Shown piece after piece: positions 9,405 through 19,642 of a DNA stretch of 64,000 nt. Position 1 is the first letter of the stretch; each line of letters begins with the position of its first letter. The position numbers and the translations under genes were made by a program. Under the pieces are notes generated by a model. The model was not told where the DNA came from. It made no database searches and saw only the letters and a program-made list of their open reading frames with translations. The stretch is from the NCBI GenBank assembly GCA_016932835.1, contig JAFGCD010000155.1, positions 32,299 to 96,298 of the forward strand, in the 5' to 3' direction. This DNA is from Sedimentisphaerales bacterium (lineage in GTDB: Bacteria; Planctomycetota; Phycisphaerae; Sedimentisphaerales; Anaerobacaceae).

Positions 9405-10559
9405 TTATTTCTTGTTGGAATAGAATCCCTGACACTTGATTTTCAACAGGTCGCCGTCCTTGACCTGCACCGAAAACTCGTCGTTGAACCTTCGACTTTC
9501 GCCGCCTTCAGGCGGGGTTATCTCGAGATCGAATGTGTAACCGTTACGAATCTTCTCCTGTTTGACAACCTTCGTTATCCCGGTCTGGGACTTGACGGAT
9601 TCAATCTCGAACTCTTCTTCGTAATTGTTCAGAACGGTAATGTCATCACGCACCACCGCCTTGCCGGGCTCTGCATCGAAAAGGATGATGACCGGAGGAT
9701 TGATCACGAACCTCGACAGTGCACTGAACGGAATAGTCACGCTCTTGCATCCCGGATGGGTCAGGCTTATCTCGACGACTCCGTTGGTCAACCTTCTCAA
9801 CTGCTCCTTATTGGCCTTGAGCTTCAGAACGAACTTGGTCGCCTCGACCGAAGGATCGATTTCAGCGGTGATGGCGTTCACGGAGGATTTTATCCCTTGT
9901 ACGGAAAAAGGCTTGTCGTCGAGACTCGTCAATGTCACCTCAGGCAGCGCTTCATCGTCGTCCTTGAGCAGAAGATTCAGCCGCTTCGGCAGATAACTCA
10001 CCCGTTCGACAACCCGCCCCTTCATCGTTAGTGACACCTGCGGCGTCACGGGGTCGTTGGTAAAAACCTCGACATGCCTTGTAATCGGACCGGCACGTGA
10101 GACTGCGTGATACTTGATCTTGAGCACGCCGCTCTCGCCGGGCTTATATTCCTTCGGCTCCAGGGTAAACAGCGTACATCCGCAGTCCGGCTTGACATTC
10201 AGTATCTTCAGCAGCGCATCGCCTACATTCTTGAACCCGAACTCACAGATATTGTTGCTGGCCGGATCGATATCCCCGAAATTATGAACCAGCTTGTCGA
10301 ATCTGATCCTCGGCGCCGGGGCGTTGGGGTCCGCCTGGGCTGCAACATTCTTTTCAGCAGGTTTAGATTGCTGCGCCGCCGGTTCGGGTTTCGGAGGCAC
10401 AGGCTTCTGGGGCGCCGCGGCCTGCTCAGCCGGCTCTTCAGCCGCTCTTACAACAGGCTCGCTTTTCGCAGCAGATTTCTGGGCCTCTTCGCAGCCGGCC
10501 TGCGACAACAGAATACAACCAAGTCCCAAGAACACCAATATCAGCCAAACACTTTTCAT
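9405..10559 (-). CDS. DUF1573 domain-containing lipoprotein
   Basis: Lipobox LSQAGC; VHNFGDIDPASNNICEFGFKNVGDALLKILNVKPDCGCT is typical of DUF1573. Confidence 0.85.
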   Translation of the reverse strand: MKSVWLILVFLGLGCILLSQAGCEEAQKSAAKSEPVVRAAEEPAEQAAAPQKPVPPKPEPAAQQSKPAEKNVAAQADPNAPAPRIRFDKLVHNFGDIDPASNNICEFGFKNVGDALLKILNVKPDCGCTLFTLEPKEYKPGESGVLKIKYHAVSRAGPITRHVEVFTNDPVTPQVSLTMKGRVVERVSYLPKRLNLLLKDDDEALPEVTLTSLDDKPFSVQGIKSSVNAITAEIDPSVEATKFVLKLKANKEQLRRLTNGVVEISLTHPGCKSVTIPFSALSRFVINPPVIILFDAEPGKAVVRDDITVLNNYEEEFEIESVKSQTGITKVVKQEKIRNGYTFDLEITPPEGGESRRFNDEFSVQVKDGDLLKIKCQGFYSNKK

Positions 10560-10729
10560 ATCTCGATCTCCGAATAAAACGCCTTAAAAACCAGCCAAAT
10601 GTTCATTCTATCGGAAATTCGGCAGGCCATCAAACAATTTCCAACCCTATTACTAATGCCAAAGCCCCCCAAAGGTTCGTCCTCCCGCGAGAAAACCCGG
10701 CCCAGACAGGCCTTATATGCCCTTATCGC

Positions 10730-12166
10730 TCACGACTTTACTTTGATCTTCCCCAGGCGATAACGATTATTGTTGTCGTTATCGGGCAACGGCAGAGCGA
10801 TCTTCGGCGTGCCCGTCCGCGTGCCGATTGATATGTAAAGCTCATACATCCCGGCCTTTCGCACCCCGGGCCGCCAGTCGCCGTGCAGACGCGGCGAAAG
10901 TGCGAAGCCCGCCTCCTGGTTTGTTACCACCCCTGTATTCGGCTCGCAGGGAACCAGTGAGCCGACATCGAAACGCTCATCGACGAAAACGCCGACTATT
11001 CCGCCCTTGTCGTCTTTCAACGTCACCGCTGGAAAACCGCCCGGCAGGCACGGAGCGACACCCGCATTGCGCCACTTCGACGAGAACACCAGCTTCGAAT
11101 CAATATCAACCTCCATCGGCCACGACGCCTCAGTTAGTTGAAGCCGGTATCCAAGCCGAAGATTAATACGCCTGATCAAATCCCGATTACCCTCCTGAAA
11201 CTCCCGCGGCCACCAGTGAATAGACGCGTAGCTGGCGTGGTAATCCTCGACCGCCTGCAGATAGAGCCTTCCATCCTGCCAGTTCCCCCGATTCTTCGAC
11301 CCGCCGTAATGCTCGCACTCCAATACAACCGGCACTTTGGGCCAGAACGCCTGCGCAAGGTCTGCGTGGAAATAGGCATTCTCCCCGCCCTGAACCAATA
11401 TACTGTCGTCCCGCAGCGTCAGCCCGCGCTTGCACGCATATTCGATACTCTCGACGCCTCGGCCATGGCTGACAAAATCGTCGTTCGCCGCAAGCAGCGT
11501 CTTCTTGAAGTGCTTCAGATGCAAATCGATATGCCTGATAAGCGTCTTGCTCGAATAGGGAAGTTTGCTGCTGTGGTACGTGTGCCCCTCCCCCCATACG
11601 CCGAACGAGCCGATATCTATGAACGCTACTTCCTCGCTCCCGTCGTAGCGCTTCGCAAGAGCAGCAAGGAAGTTGCCCAGCTTCTCAAGAAAGACCGGGT
11701 CGTCATAATCCGGCTCCCAGAAGGGTCCGTCCTTATCGACGCCTTTACCAACTGTGAAGTTGTACCCTTTCGCTCCTGCCTTCTCGACCCATCGCGGCGT
11801 GGCATAACGCATCCACGATTCGCTGCACGTAATCCGAAGCGCAATCTGCTTGCCCTTATCCAGCCAGCGCTGCGCAGGAACATCAAGGGCCGACCAATCG
11901 AATTTGCCCTCTGCAGGCTCCAGATACGACCACGGAATGCGAAGGTAGATATGGCTCAAGCCGGGAAAATCATCCAGCGTATCCGACGGCGCCAGCTTCG
12001 AGCCGTAATTCGTCGGAATATTGGAATAATAATGAAATCCCCATCCCATCCCCGGATTGACAAGCGCTTCGCCGGTATCCCCCGGATGAACAACAACGAC
12101 GTCGGCGCCGGCTGAAATCGAGCAGCCCATCAGCAACAAACACGCAATCCATTTCTTACCATGCAT
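10730..12166 (-). CDS. DUF4832-type secreted glycoside-hydrolase-like protein
   Basis: Start set at MHGKKWIACLLLMGCSISAGADVV (signal peptide) within the longer ORF 10730..12340; VVHPGDTGEALVNPGMGWGFHYYSN and SYLEPAEGKFDWSALD. Confidence 0.75.
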   Translation of the reverse strand: MHGKKWIACLLLMGCSISAGADVVVVHPGDTGEALVNPGMGWGFHYYSNIPTNYGSKLAPSDTLDDFPGLSHIYLRIPWSYLEPAEGKFDWSALDVPAQRWLDKGKQIALRITCSESWMRYATPRWVEKAGAKGYNFTVGKGVDKDGPFWEPDYDDPVFLEKLGNFLAALAKRYDGSEEVAFIDIGSFGVWGEGHTYHSSKLPYSSKTLIRHIDLHLKHFKKTLLAANDDFVSHGRGVESIEYACKRGLTLRDDSILVQGGENAYFHADLAQAFWPKVPVVLECEHYGGSKNRGNWQDGRLYLQAVEDYHASYASIHWWPREFQEGNRDLIRRINLRLGYRLQLTEASWPMEVDIDSKLVFSSKWRNAGVAPCLPGGFPAVTLKDDKGGIVGVFVDERFDVGSLVPCEPNTGVVTNQEAGFALSPRLHGDWRPGVRKAGMYELYISIGTRTGTPKIALPLPDNDNNNRYRLGKIKVKS

Positions 12167-12368
12167 TTCTCTAACCTCTTCTTTTTGGACATCTCGACAA
12201 ATGACACTACGACATAAACAAAGCCAGTGAACATTGTCCTTTGGGAACAGGTTGGTGTCAAAGTCTTCTTGCGAAACATCTCGCAGAAAAGCGCCGATTC
12301 GATTGCTTTTCTTCCCTTGTGCGGCGATAATAGTCTCCAACCGTTTCGCTCGATCAGGAAATCATGGA

Positions 12369-12767
12369 ATGATGAAAAAGAAGGACATCAAGCTGTTCGT
12401 CAGGCGGACTCTGGGCTGTGCCTGCCCCGAAGAAGTATTCGATCGGATTGAATGTCGAAGCGACGTTAGCTCAGGCTGCGGCATTGTCCTGGATTACGAG
12501 ATCGATGTCGGCGGCAGGCTGCTTGTTTTTGTACTTATATTAGGCCAAGCCGAAGCCGTCGAGCCCGTTGTCACCGCCCTTGTCCGGGCGGGTACGGAGA
12601 AGAGAGACCGGGAAGGATTCAACAGGATTCGACTTGTGCTTCTAAGCGATGACCCGGAAGCGGTATCGAAGACCGCATTCGAGGCCTTCGAGTCACTCGA
12701 CACCGATGAGAAAGTGCATCTGCACGTTCTCTCCAATAACGATTTTCCGAATGAGCGAGCCGGCTGA
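12369..12767 (+). CDS. Small conserved protein, unknown function (RRTLGCACPEEVF motif)
   Basis: ORF start trimmed to MMKKKDIKLFVRRTLGCACPEEVFDRIE; compact 132 aa alpha/beta-like protein. Confidence 0.65.
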   Translation: MMKKKDIKLFVRRTLGCACPEEVFDRIECRSDVSSGCGIVLDYEIDVGGRLLVFVLILGQAEAVEPVVTALVRAGTEKRDREGFNRIRLVLLSDDPEAVSKTAFEAFESLDTDEKVHLHVLSNNDFPNERAG

Positions 12768-12836
12768 AGGAGAAGAGTGACTCACTTCAAAAACAGAAAT
12801 CTTGATGACCTTACGTGAAAGGAATAGGGCTGGCGA

Positions 12837-13910
12837 ATGGATACGACAAGAGAATACTCGAAGCCAATTGTCACGCTGGTATTTAGCAGCTTATTCTGCG
12901 CGATTCTGTTTTGTTCTTCGGGCTGGGCGGCGAACAAACCTGTTAAGATCATCTTCGATACCGATATGGCCGAGGATGTGGATGATGCCGGAACACTGGC
13001 CCTGCTGCACGCCCTGGCCGATAACGGCGAGGCCGAGATCCTCGCCTGCATGGTCTCCTCGAAAAACGAATGGGCATGCCCCTGCCTCGATGCAATCAAT
13101 ACCTGGTACGGCCGGGGCGACCTGCCGATCGGCTACCAAACCGGCCACAAGTACGGTTACCTCAACGAAAAAGACGCCGACCGCGCCACGCCCTCGAGAT
13201 ATGTCGAGGCCGTGGCCAGGGCCTTCCCGCACGACCTTGAAAAGAGCAGCGACGCACCCGAAGCCGCAGGCCTGTATCGCAAGATCCTTGCAGCCCAGCC
13301 GGACAGCAGCGTCACAATCGTCACTGTCGGCTTCCTTACGAATCTCAAGAACCTGCTCGATTCCAGGCCGGATGAATACAGCACCTTGGACGGCGAGGCC
13401 CTGGTAAAACAAAAGGTCAGGCAGTGGGTGTGTATGGGCGGGCTCTTCCCCAACGGTAAATTTCCCAACGGCGGCGGCGAATACAACCTCATGTGGGATA
13501 CCGTCGCCTCGATCAGAGCAACCAACGACTGGCCCACCCCTGTTGTCTTCAGCGGTTTTAACATCGGCGCAAGGATCAAAACAGGCGCCCGCCTTCGCCT
13601 GACATCCGAAGACAATCCGGCCCGTGCCTGTTATCAACACTATAATGGCCTGAACAACCGCGAAAGCTGGGACCAAAGCGCCCTGCTCTATGCGGTGCGC
13701 GGCCCGCGCGACTACTGGAAACTGTCCGAACCGGGTTTCTGCCTGATGCACAACCGCGTAACCCATGGCTACAGCGAATGGATCCCCTCGCCCAAAAAGG
13801 GCCACCGGTACTTGATTGAGAAAATGCCGCCGGGCCAGGTGGCCGAAATCATCGAGGACCTTATGGTGCAGCCCCCTCGTCGCGACCAACTCTCGCCCAA
13901 ACCCGACTGA
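12837..13910 (+). CDS. Secreted nucleoside hydrolase-like protein
   Basis: Signal peptide, then KIIFDTDMAEDVDDAGTLALLHALADNGEAEILACMVS (IUNH active-site aspartate cluster). Confidence 0.82.
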   Translation: MDTTREYSKPIVTLVFSSLFCAILFCSSGWAANKPVKIIFDTDMAEDVDDAGTLALLHALADNGEAEILACMVSSKNEWACPCLDAINTWYGRGDLPIGYQTGHKYGYLNEKDADRATPSRYVEAVARAFPHDLEKSSDAPEAAGLYRKILAAQPDSSVTIVTVGFLTNLKNLLDSRPDEYSTLDGEALVKQKVRQWVCMGGLFPNGKFPNGGGEYNLMWDTVASIRATNDWPTPVVFSGFNIGARIKTGARLRLTSEDNPARACYQHYNGLNNRESWDQSALLYAVRGPRDYWKLSEPGFCLMHNRVTHGYSEWIPSPKKGHRYLIEKMPPGQVAEIIEDLMVQPPRRDQLSPKPD

Positions 13911-14183
13911 GCCTGCGATAAGACCTGCGCCACCGGCGGCGACAAATCTCACCCTGTGGAGTGATTTTTTGTCACTTATTATCGGCTCATCGACCGATAT
14001 TCTCAGTGGGCATGGTCCCGGTACGGCCTCGTTGCGCGCCGATTGAGCGATGAAAATGAGGGTTGCCCGGGTCACAGGCCCCTTCTTGCTGCGGCCGGCA
14101 GTCCTTGCAGGACAAAGCCGAACCCGGTAGCATAAGACAGTTGAACCGATACCCGAACTGGCAGGCATGAGTTTGAACGGGGT

Positions 14184-15167
14184 GTGAATATGGGAAAAAA
14201 TGGGCCGCAGATAAGCGTCGTCGCACCGCTCCTCGATGAACAGGATAATATCAGGCCTCTATACGAGCAGATTACCGAGACGCTCGCCGGCAGGTATGAA
14301 TACGAGATAGTGCTCGTTGACGACGGCAGCACCGACAGAAGCTTCGAGATACTAACCGAATTGCACAAGGCCGACGACAGGGTGAGAGTTATCCGCTTTC
14401 GGAAAAATTTCGGCCAGACGGCCGCACTCAGTGCAGGCTTCGCCCACGCTCGCGGCGAAATCGTCATCGCACTCGACGCCGACCTCCAAAACGACCCCGC
14501 CGACATACCGAGAATGATCGACAAACTCAATGAAGGATTCGACGTCGTCAGCGGGTGGAGAAAGGAAAGACACGATAAACTCATAACAAGGCTGATACCC
14601 TCGAAGATGGCAAACTGGCTGATCTCAAAGATCACCGGCGTCGCCCTGCACGACTATGGCTGTACGCTCAAGGCATATCGAAAAGAGGTCCTCAACGAGA
14701 CCAACCTCTACGGCGAGATGCACCGATTCATACCGGCACATGCCAGTTGGAGCGGCGCGAAAATCGCAGAGATAGTCGTAAACCATCGGCCCAGAACCGC
14801 CGGCGCCGCCAAATACGGCCTGGCAAGAACGTGGAAAGTAGTCCTGGACCTCATCACGGTAAAGTTCCTCGGCTCATACTCCACAAAACCGATATACATC
14901 TTCGGCGGCCTCGGGCTGCTCAGCACCCTCGGAGCGATAGTCTTCGGCCTGACCGTAATCTATCAGAAGCTCGCCCGCGGAACCGATATGAGCGGCAATC
15001 CCCTGCTGATACTTACCGCCGTGATGATTATCGCAACCATCCAGTTCATACTAATGGGACTGCTCGCCGAACTTCTCGTCAGAACTTATCACGAATCACA
15101 AAACCGCCCCACCTACGTAATCAGAGAAACACTCGAACAGGGCGAAAAAAAGGCGCCAAGCCAATGA
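14184..15167 (+). CDS. Glycosyltransferase family 2 (polyprenyl-phosphate sugar transferase type)
   Basis: ISVVAPLLDEQDNIRPLYEQITETL, VDDGSTDRSFEIL, ALDADLQNDPADIPRM, two C-terminal TM helices. Confidence 0.92.
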   Translation: MNMGKNGPQISVVAPLLDEQDNIRPLYEQITETLAGRYEYEIVLVDDGSTDRSFEILTELHKADDRVRVIRFRKNFGQTAALSAGFAHARGEIVIALDADLQNDPADIPRMIDKLNEGFDVVSGWRKERHDKLITRLIPSKMANWLISKITGVALHDYGCTLKAYRKEVLNETNLYGEMHRFIPAHASWSGAKIAEIVVNHRPRTAGAAKYGLARTWKVVLDLITVKFLGSYSTKPIYIFGGLGLLSTLGAIVFGLTVIYQKLARGTDMSGNPLLILTAVMIIATIQFILMGLLAELLVRTYHESQNRPTYVIRETLEQGEKKAPSQ

Positions 15168-17101
15168 GCAAACATCGCCATAAAATCAGGACTGCCAAAA
15201 AACGTCACGAGACTTTGCCTCAATCGGGCAAGCCTATGTCCCAAACGCGAAAATCGGCCCTGCTCATCACGCTGGTCGCGGCCCTGGCCGGCATCCCCTT
15301 TGCCCTGGGCAAGCATTTCGAGTTCAACAGCCCCTGCGCCTTTGACGGCGGGGCATACGTTTACTCCGCAGCCCACATCCTCGACGGCGCCGAAATAGGC
15401 GTCGAAGAGATACCGAGCGCCCAGTTGGGTACGCTCCTGGTCAATATGCTCGGCGTAAAGCTCTTCGGCTTCAACGACTTCGGGCCAAAGCTCATCCAAA
15501 TGCTCCTCCAGGCCGGCGCGCTTGTCCTGATGTTCATCGCAATTAGAAGACTCTTCGGCTCGATACTGCCGGCCGCCGTCGCTGTCATCGTGGCATCGGT
15601 CTATCTCTCGGCGCCGCTGATCGCAAAATACGGCAATGTCAAAGAACAGTACATGATCGCCTTCATGATCGCCGGAGCAAGCTGTTTCGTCTTGTACGAA
15701 TTGAACGGCAAATGGCCCCTCGCCCTCGCCGCAGGCGCCCTGGCGAGTTTCGCGCCGCTGTTCAAGCAGACCGGAATGTCCGTAATCGGCGCGATCGGAT
15801 TGTACGTCGTCGCCCAGCCTTTCCTCAAACACAAAACCTTTAAGCAGATGGGGCGTGACATCCTCCTGCTGCTGGCGGGCCTGGCCCTTGCGATGGCGCC
15901 GCTGTACATCTGGATACTCGGCTGGGACGTACAGATGAACCTGCCCTACAGCTTCGTCGGCTACGTCTTCGCCAAGTTCATCCCCGCCGGCTCCGAAGCC
16001 GCCCAGGCCGCGCCGGACTACATCGGCGCAAGCCGCAAGCTCGTATCGTTCTCGGAGCAATGGCCCCGAGTCCTGAGATACTACCGCCTGCTGATGCTCC
16101 CGATTGCCCTGGCCCTCGGAGCAATCGTTGTCAGGCTCCTGCGGCTTGCCTGGCCCCGTATCGCAGGAAGGAAAATCGAGCCGAAAAATTACGACCGGTT
16201 CGTACTCCTCTTCGCTGTCTGGTGGCTGCTGGATATGGCCTTCGTCTGGATCAGCCCGCGCTCCTACGAACAGTACTACCTGCCTTTGAACGCCTCAGCA
16301 GCAATGCTCGGCGGGTACTTGGTAATAACTTATTGGCAGGCCGCCCGAAACGCAGACTCGGCAGGAAGGCGAATCGCCGCACTTGCCCTCGCGCTGATAG
16401 CAATGGTCGGCATGTCATGGCACATATTCTTCGGGATAACCACAAGCCCCCACAGCGGCACAAAATACCCTCGACCCGCACGGGGTTATTTGCAGAAGCT
16501 CGATGAAATCGCCGACCGCCGGGAGAAAAAGGCAAAAGGCCCCTGGGAAGTAGTCGGCGAGTACATACGGAACAACTCACAGCCGAACGATAAGATGTAC
16601 GTCTGGGGCTGGTATCCCGGAATGTACGTTGCCGCAGGGCGATTCAGCTCGGCCTCGAAGGCCTGCACCCTCCCGCGACCCGCCGTCGGCGAAATGAAGC
16701 AAATCGTCGCCCAATTGATCGAGGAATTTACCCGCGAAATGCCAAAGTTCATCGTTGACTCGCGCAAACTCCACATACCCACCGACAGGCCGCCGTATGT
16801 CCTCTGGCCTGTGGTGCCGAAAGGCTTCGCCCAAATGGCGAACAACGGGTTCATCCCGAATAACGACCGCATAATAGAAACATACGATAAGCAGTGGGCC
16901 GACATGCTCAAAACAAGATTCGACGAGGCCGAAGCCCTGCGATACCAGGCCCTGGCGCCTCTGAGGAAATTCATCAGGGATAACTATGACGTCGTCGAAC
17001 CCGATCAGTATGTGGCTATCAAAGACGGAGTCTTTCTCATAATCCACAGACAATTCAGCCAGCACGTCCTTTTCCAGAGAAAACAAACCCCTAAGCCGTA
17101 G
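15164..17101 (+). CDS. Membrane glycosyltransferase, family 39-like
   Basis: Start at MSKHRHKIRTAK (ATGA overlap with the preceding gene); multiple TM helices, early acidic loop HFEFNSPCAFDGGAYVYSAAHILDG. Confidence 0.75.
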   Translation: MSKHRHKIRTAKKRHETLPQSGKPMSQTRKSALLITLVAALAGIPFALGKHFEFNSPCAFDGGAYVYSAAHILDGAEIGVEEIPSAQLGTLLVNMLGVKLFGFNDFGPKLIQMLLQAGALVLMFIAIRRLFGSILPAAVAVIVASVYLSAPLIAKYGNVKEQYMIAFMIAGASCFVLYELNGKWPLALAAGALASFAPLFKQTGMSVIGAIGLYVVAQPFLKHKTFKQMGRDILLLLAGLALAMAPLYIWILGWDVQMNLPYSFVGYVFAKFIPAGSEAAQAAPDYIGASRKLVSFSEQWPRVLRYYRLLMLPIALALGAIVVRLLRLAWPRIAGRKIEPKNYDRFVLLFAVWWLLDMAFVWISPRSYEQYYLPLNASAAMLGGYLVITYWQAARNADSAGRRIAALALALIAMVGMSWHIFFGITTSPHSGTKYPRPARGYLQKLDEIADRREKKAKGPWEVVGEYIRNNSQPNDKMYVWGWYPGMYVAAGRFSSASKACTLPRPAVGEMKQIVAQLIEEFTREMPKFIVDSRKLHIPTDRPPYVLWPVVPKGFAQMANNGFIPNNDRIIETYDKQWADMLKTRFDEAEALRYQALAPLRKFIRDNYDVVEPDQYVAIKDGVFLIIHRQFSQHVLFQRKQTPKP

Positions 17102-17129
17102 CCGGATCTCGATAAGCGCGAAACAACAA

Positions 17130-17840
17130 ATGGATGATGCCCTCAAAGAACAACAGGACCTTTACGATGAAACCTGGAGAAAGGGCCTCGAAGCGGGAAA
17201 AGAAGAACGCGGCAACCTGCAGACAAACCTCGAATTCCTCAAAACAATCGATGTGCTTAAACCGGGCGACAAAATCCTGGAGATAGGCTGCGGTATCGGG
17301 ACCATAGTATCGAGACTCAGCGCCGAGGGGTATTCCGTCGCCGGCATCGATATATCGCGACGCGCAATCGCCTACGGCCTCGAGAAGTACGGCGACATCA
17401 ATCTGGAGGTCCAGGCCGCAGAAACCCTGCCCTACGAGAATCAATCATTCGATGTCGTGCTGAGCTTCGACCTGCTCGAACATATCGCCGACGTCGATAG
17501 GCATGTAGCTGAAGTCTCGCGCGTCCTGCGCCCCGAAGGCCGCTATCTCTTTCAAACGCCCAACAAATATTCCAACGCTATCGCCGAAACACTTTCACAC
17601 AAATCCCTGAAATGGCGCCGCGCCCACCCCTCGCTGCATACGCCGCGACAGTTGAAACGCCGCCTGGCGGCGCATGGCTTCGAGGCCCGCTTCATCAAGA
17701 TGAACACGATAAACGAATTCACGCTTGCAAAACTGCGAAAAAGAATCGGGCCTGTCAGCGGTATCTTCAAGCACGTCGATTTCCGCCGGCTGCCGCTCTG
17801 TCTCCAAACAAACCTGTATGTCATTGCTCGCAAAACGTAG
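17130..17840 (+). CDS. Class I SAM-dependent methyltransferase
   Basis: ILEIGCGIGTIVSRLSAEGYSVAGIDIS, LSFDLLEHIADVDRHVAEVSRVLRPEGRYLFQTPN. Confidence 0.88.
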   Translation: MDDALKEQQDLYDETWRKGLEAGKEERGNLQTNLEFLKTIDVLKPGDKILEIGCGIGTIVSRLSAEGYSVAGIDISRRAIAYGLEKYGDINLEVQAAETLPYENQSFDVVLSFDLLEHIADVDRHVAEVSRVLRPEGRYLFQTPNKYSNAIAETLSHKSLKWRRAHPSLHTPRQLKRRLAAHGFEARFIKMNTINEFTLAKLRKRIGPVSGIFKHVDFRRLPLCLQTNLYVIARKT

Positions 17841-17899
17841 ATAATGCTGATCCGGTTCACCGGAAGTTACGATAAATTCGTATTCACAAGAAGACTTTT

Positions 17900-19642
17900 A
17901 TGAAACGCAGGAAAACCGGCAATCCCAACCGTCCCCGAAGACAGGCCCGAGGCGTTACGATCCCGACCGAAACGCCCGATGCCGGCCCCGCCTGGACCCG
18001 GCCGCGCATCGCGGGCGCCTTAGTGGTCGTCGTTCTTGCCGTGATCTTAAGCTGCATAGGGCTGGATTGGGGACGCTCCGGCCTGGTGCCCTGGCAGCCC
18101 GATTCCATAGAAGGTATTACAACAGTCCGCGAGATGCCGAAAATCTTCGGCAAGTGGACATACAAATACCCGCGAGGCCATTTCATCGTCAACGCGATCT
18201 TCTACTACCCGCTCGTCGAACACTGGAAGAAACACCCCGTCGCCCTCAAGCGACCGGACGGTTCCCTCGCATCGCAGGCCCTGACGCTGGACAGGCTCGA
18301 CCTGCTCGCGAAAATATCCCGCCTCATCTCCGTCGCAATGGGCACAGCGACAATCCTCGCCGTTTTCCTGACGGGACGACTGCTCTTCGCAGACTACCTC
18401 GCAGGCCTCCTCGGCGCGCTCGCCCTTGCGCTCTCGCAGCTTTTCATCTTCTACTGTCACGTCGGCAATGTGGATGTCCCGCTGTTGTTCTGGTATGCCT
18501 GGGGAATCTACTGGACCGTCAAAGCGATACGCTTCGCTAAGTACCGTCACTTTGTGCTGATGGGGTTGTTCTTCTCATACTGCGTTTCAATCAAGGAAGC
18601 GATGGGGGGCTATCTGATAGGCCTGGCCGCAGCGTTCTGGCTCGCAGAGATAGCCAAAGCCCGAGCCGACGGACACGCCCTCAAAAAGGCCGTATTATCC
18701 GTCTTCACAAGAAAGGTGCTTGCAGCCGTTGCGGCCTTTCTGGTGCTGTTCGCCCTTTTGCAGGGTATTATCTTCTCCCCCGGAGAGTTCCTGCAAAGAA
18801 TGTCATTCTGGAGCGGCGAAAGCGGCGTCAGTAAGTTCAACACCCAATTCGCCGGACAACTGCCCCTGCTCTGGGATTCCTGCCGGATGCTGTACGGCTC
18901 GCTCGGCTGGCCTTTGCTGGCGCTGCTGGTCGTATCGACCCCTTATTGCCTGGCCAAATACCGCCGGCAGGCGGGCCTTGTCCTGATTCCGCTGCTCGCA
19001 TTCTACGTCGTAGTAATCATGAACATCCGCCTGACAACCGCCCGATACTTCCTGCCCGCATATCCCGGCTTCGCCGTGCTGATCGGAAAGGCCTGCGCCG
19101 ACTGGCTCAACACCAAGAAAATTCATCGTGCACTGCGGATTCTCCCCCTCTCGATAGTCGGCGCGCTGTCGCTGCTCTACTGTATCGCCCTTGACCTGGA
19201 GATGCTTGGCGACACCAGAGCAAGAACCGAGAAATGGTGCTATAAGAACATCGACCGCAGAACCACAATCGGAATTGGAATCTATAACAAAGTCTATGCC
19301 CCCAGACTCCACCTCAATGGATACGCCGCGATTTGCCCATGGCAATCCGCCGACACCAAAAACGCTCCGCCTCCCGATTACCTGATAATGACGCCCAAGT
19401 GGCCTTGCACCAACGACGAAACCGAGAAAAGATTCAGACAGACATTGTTCGACAACAAATCGAATTACGACGAGGTCGCCAGGTTCGCCCCGACTTATCT
19501 CTTCCCGGGGAAGTCTATCCTCGGATTGGCAGGATGGCCCGTGCCCAAGAACTCGCTGATCAGTCCCGAAATGATTATATTCAAGAAGAAAACTCGCGCC
19601 GGCACAGCCTGGCAAACCCCGCGAATCGACTCGACAAGATGA
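17900..19642 (+). CDS. Membrane glycosyltransferase, family 39/ArnT-like
   Basis: Multi-TM protein with an N-terminal acidic loop (GLVPWQPDSIEGITTVREMPKIF). Confidence 0.7.
   Translation: MKRRKTGNPNRPRRQARGVTIPTETPDAGPAWTRPRIAGALVVVVLAVILSCIGLDWGRSGLVPWQPDSIEGITTVREMPKIFGKWTYKYPRGHFIVNAIFYYPLVEHWKKHPVALKRPDGSLASQALTLDRLDLLAKISRLISVAMGTATILAVFLTGRLLFADYLAGLLGALALALSQLFIFYCHVGNVDVPLLFWYAWGIYWTVKAIRFAKYRHFVLMGLFFSYCVSIKEAMGGYLIGLAAAFWLAEIAKARADGHALKKAVLSVFTRKVLAAVAAFLVLFALLQGIIFSPGEFLQRMSFWSGESGVSKFNTQFAGQLPLLWDSCRMLYGSLGWPLLALLVVSTPYCLAKYRRQAGLVLIPLLAFYVVVIMNIRLTTARYFLPAYPGFAVLIGKACADWLNTKKIHRALRILPLSIVGALSLLYCIALDLEMLGDTRARTEKWCYKNIDRRTTIGIGIYNKVYAPRLHLNGYAAICPWQSADTKNAPPPDYLIMTPKWPCTNDETEKRFRQTLFDNKSNYDEVARFAPTYLFPGKSILGLAGWPVPKNSLISPEMIIFKKKTRAGTAWQTPRIDSTR

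Noticed and set aside
12891-14168. 425-aa minus-strand ORF
   Set aside because: Antisense to the nucleoside hydrolase gene, no recognisable domain
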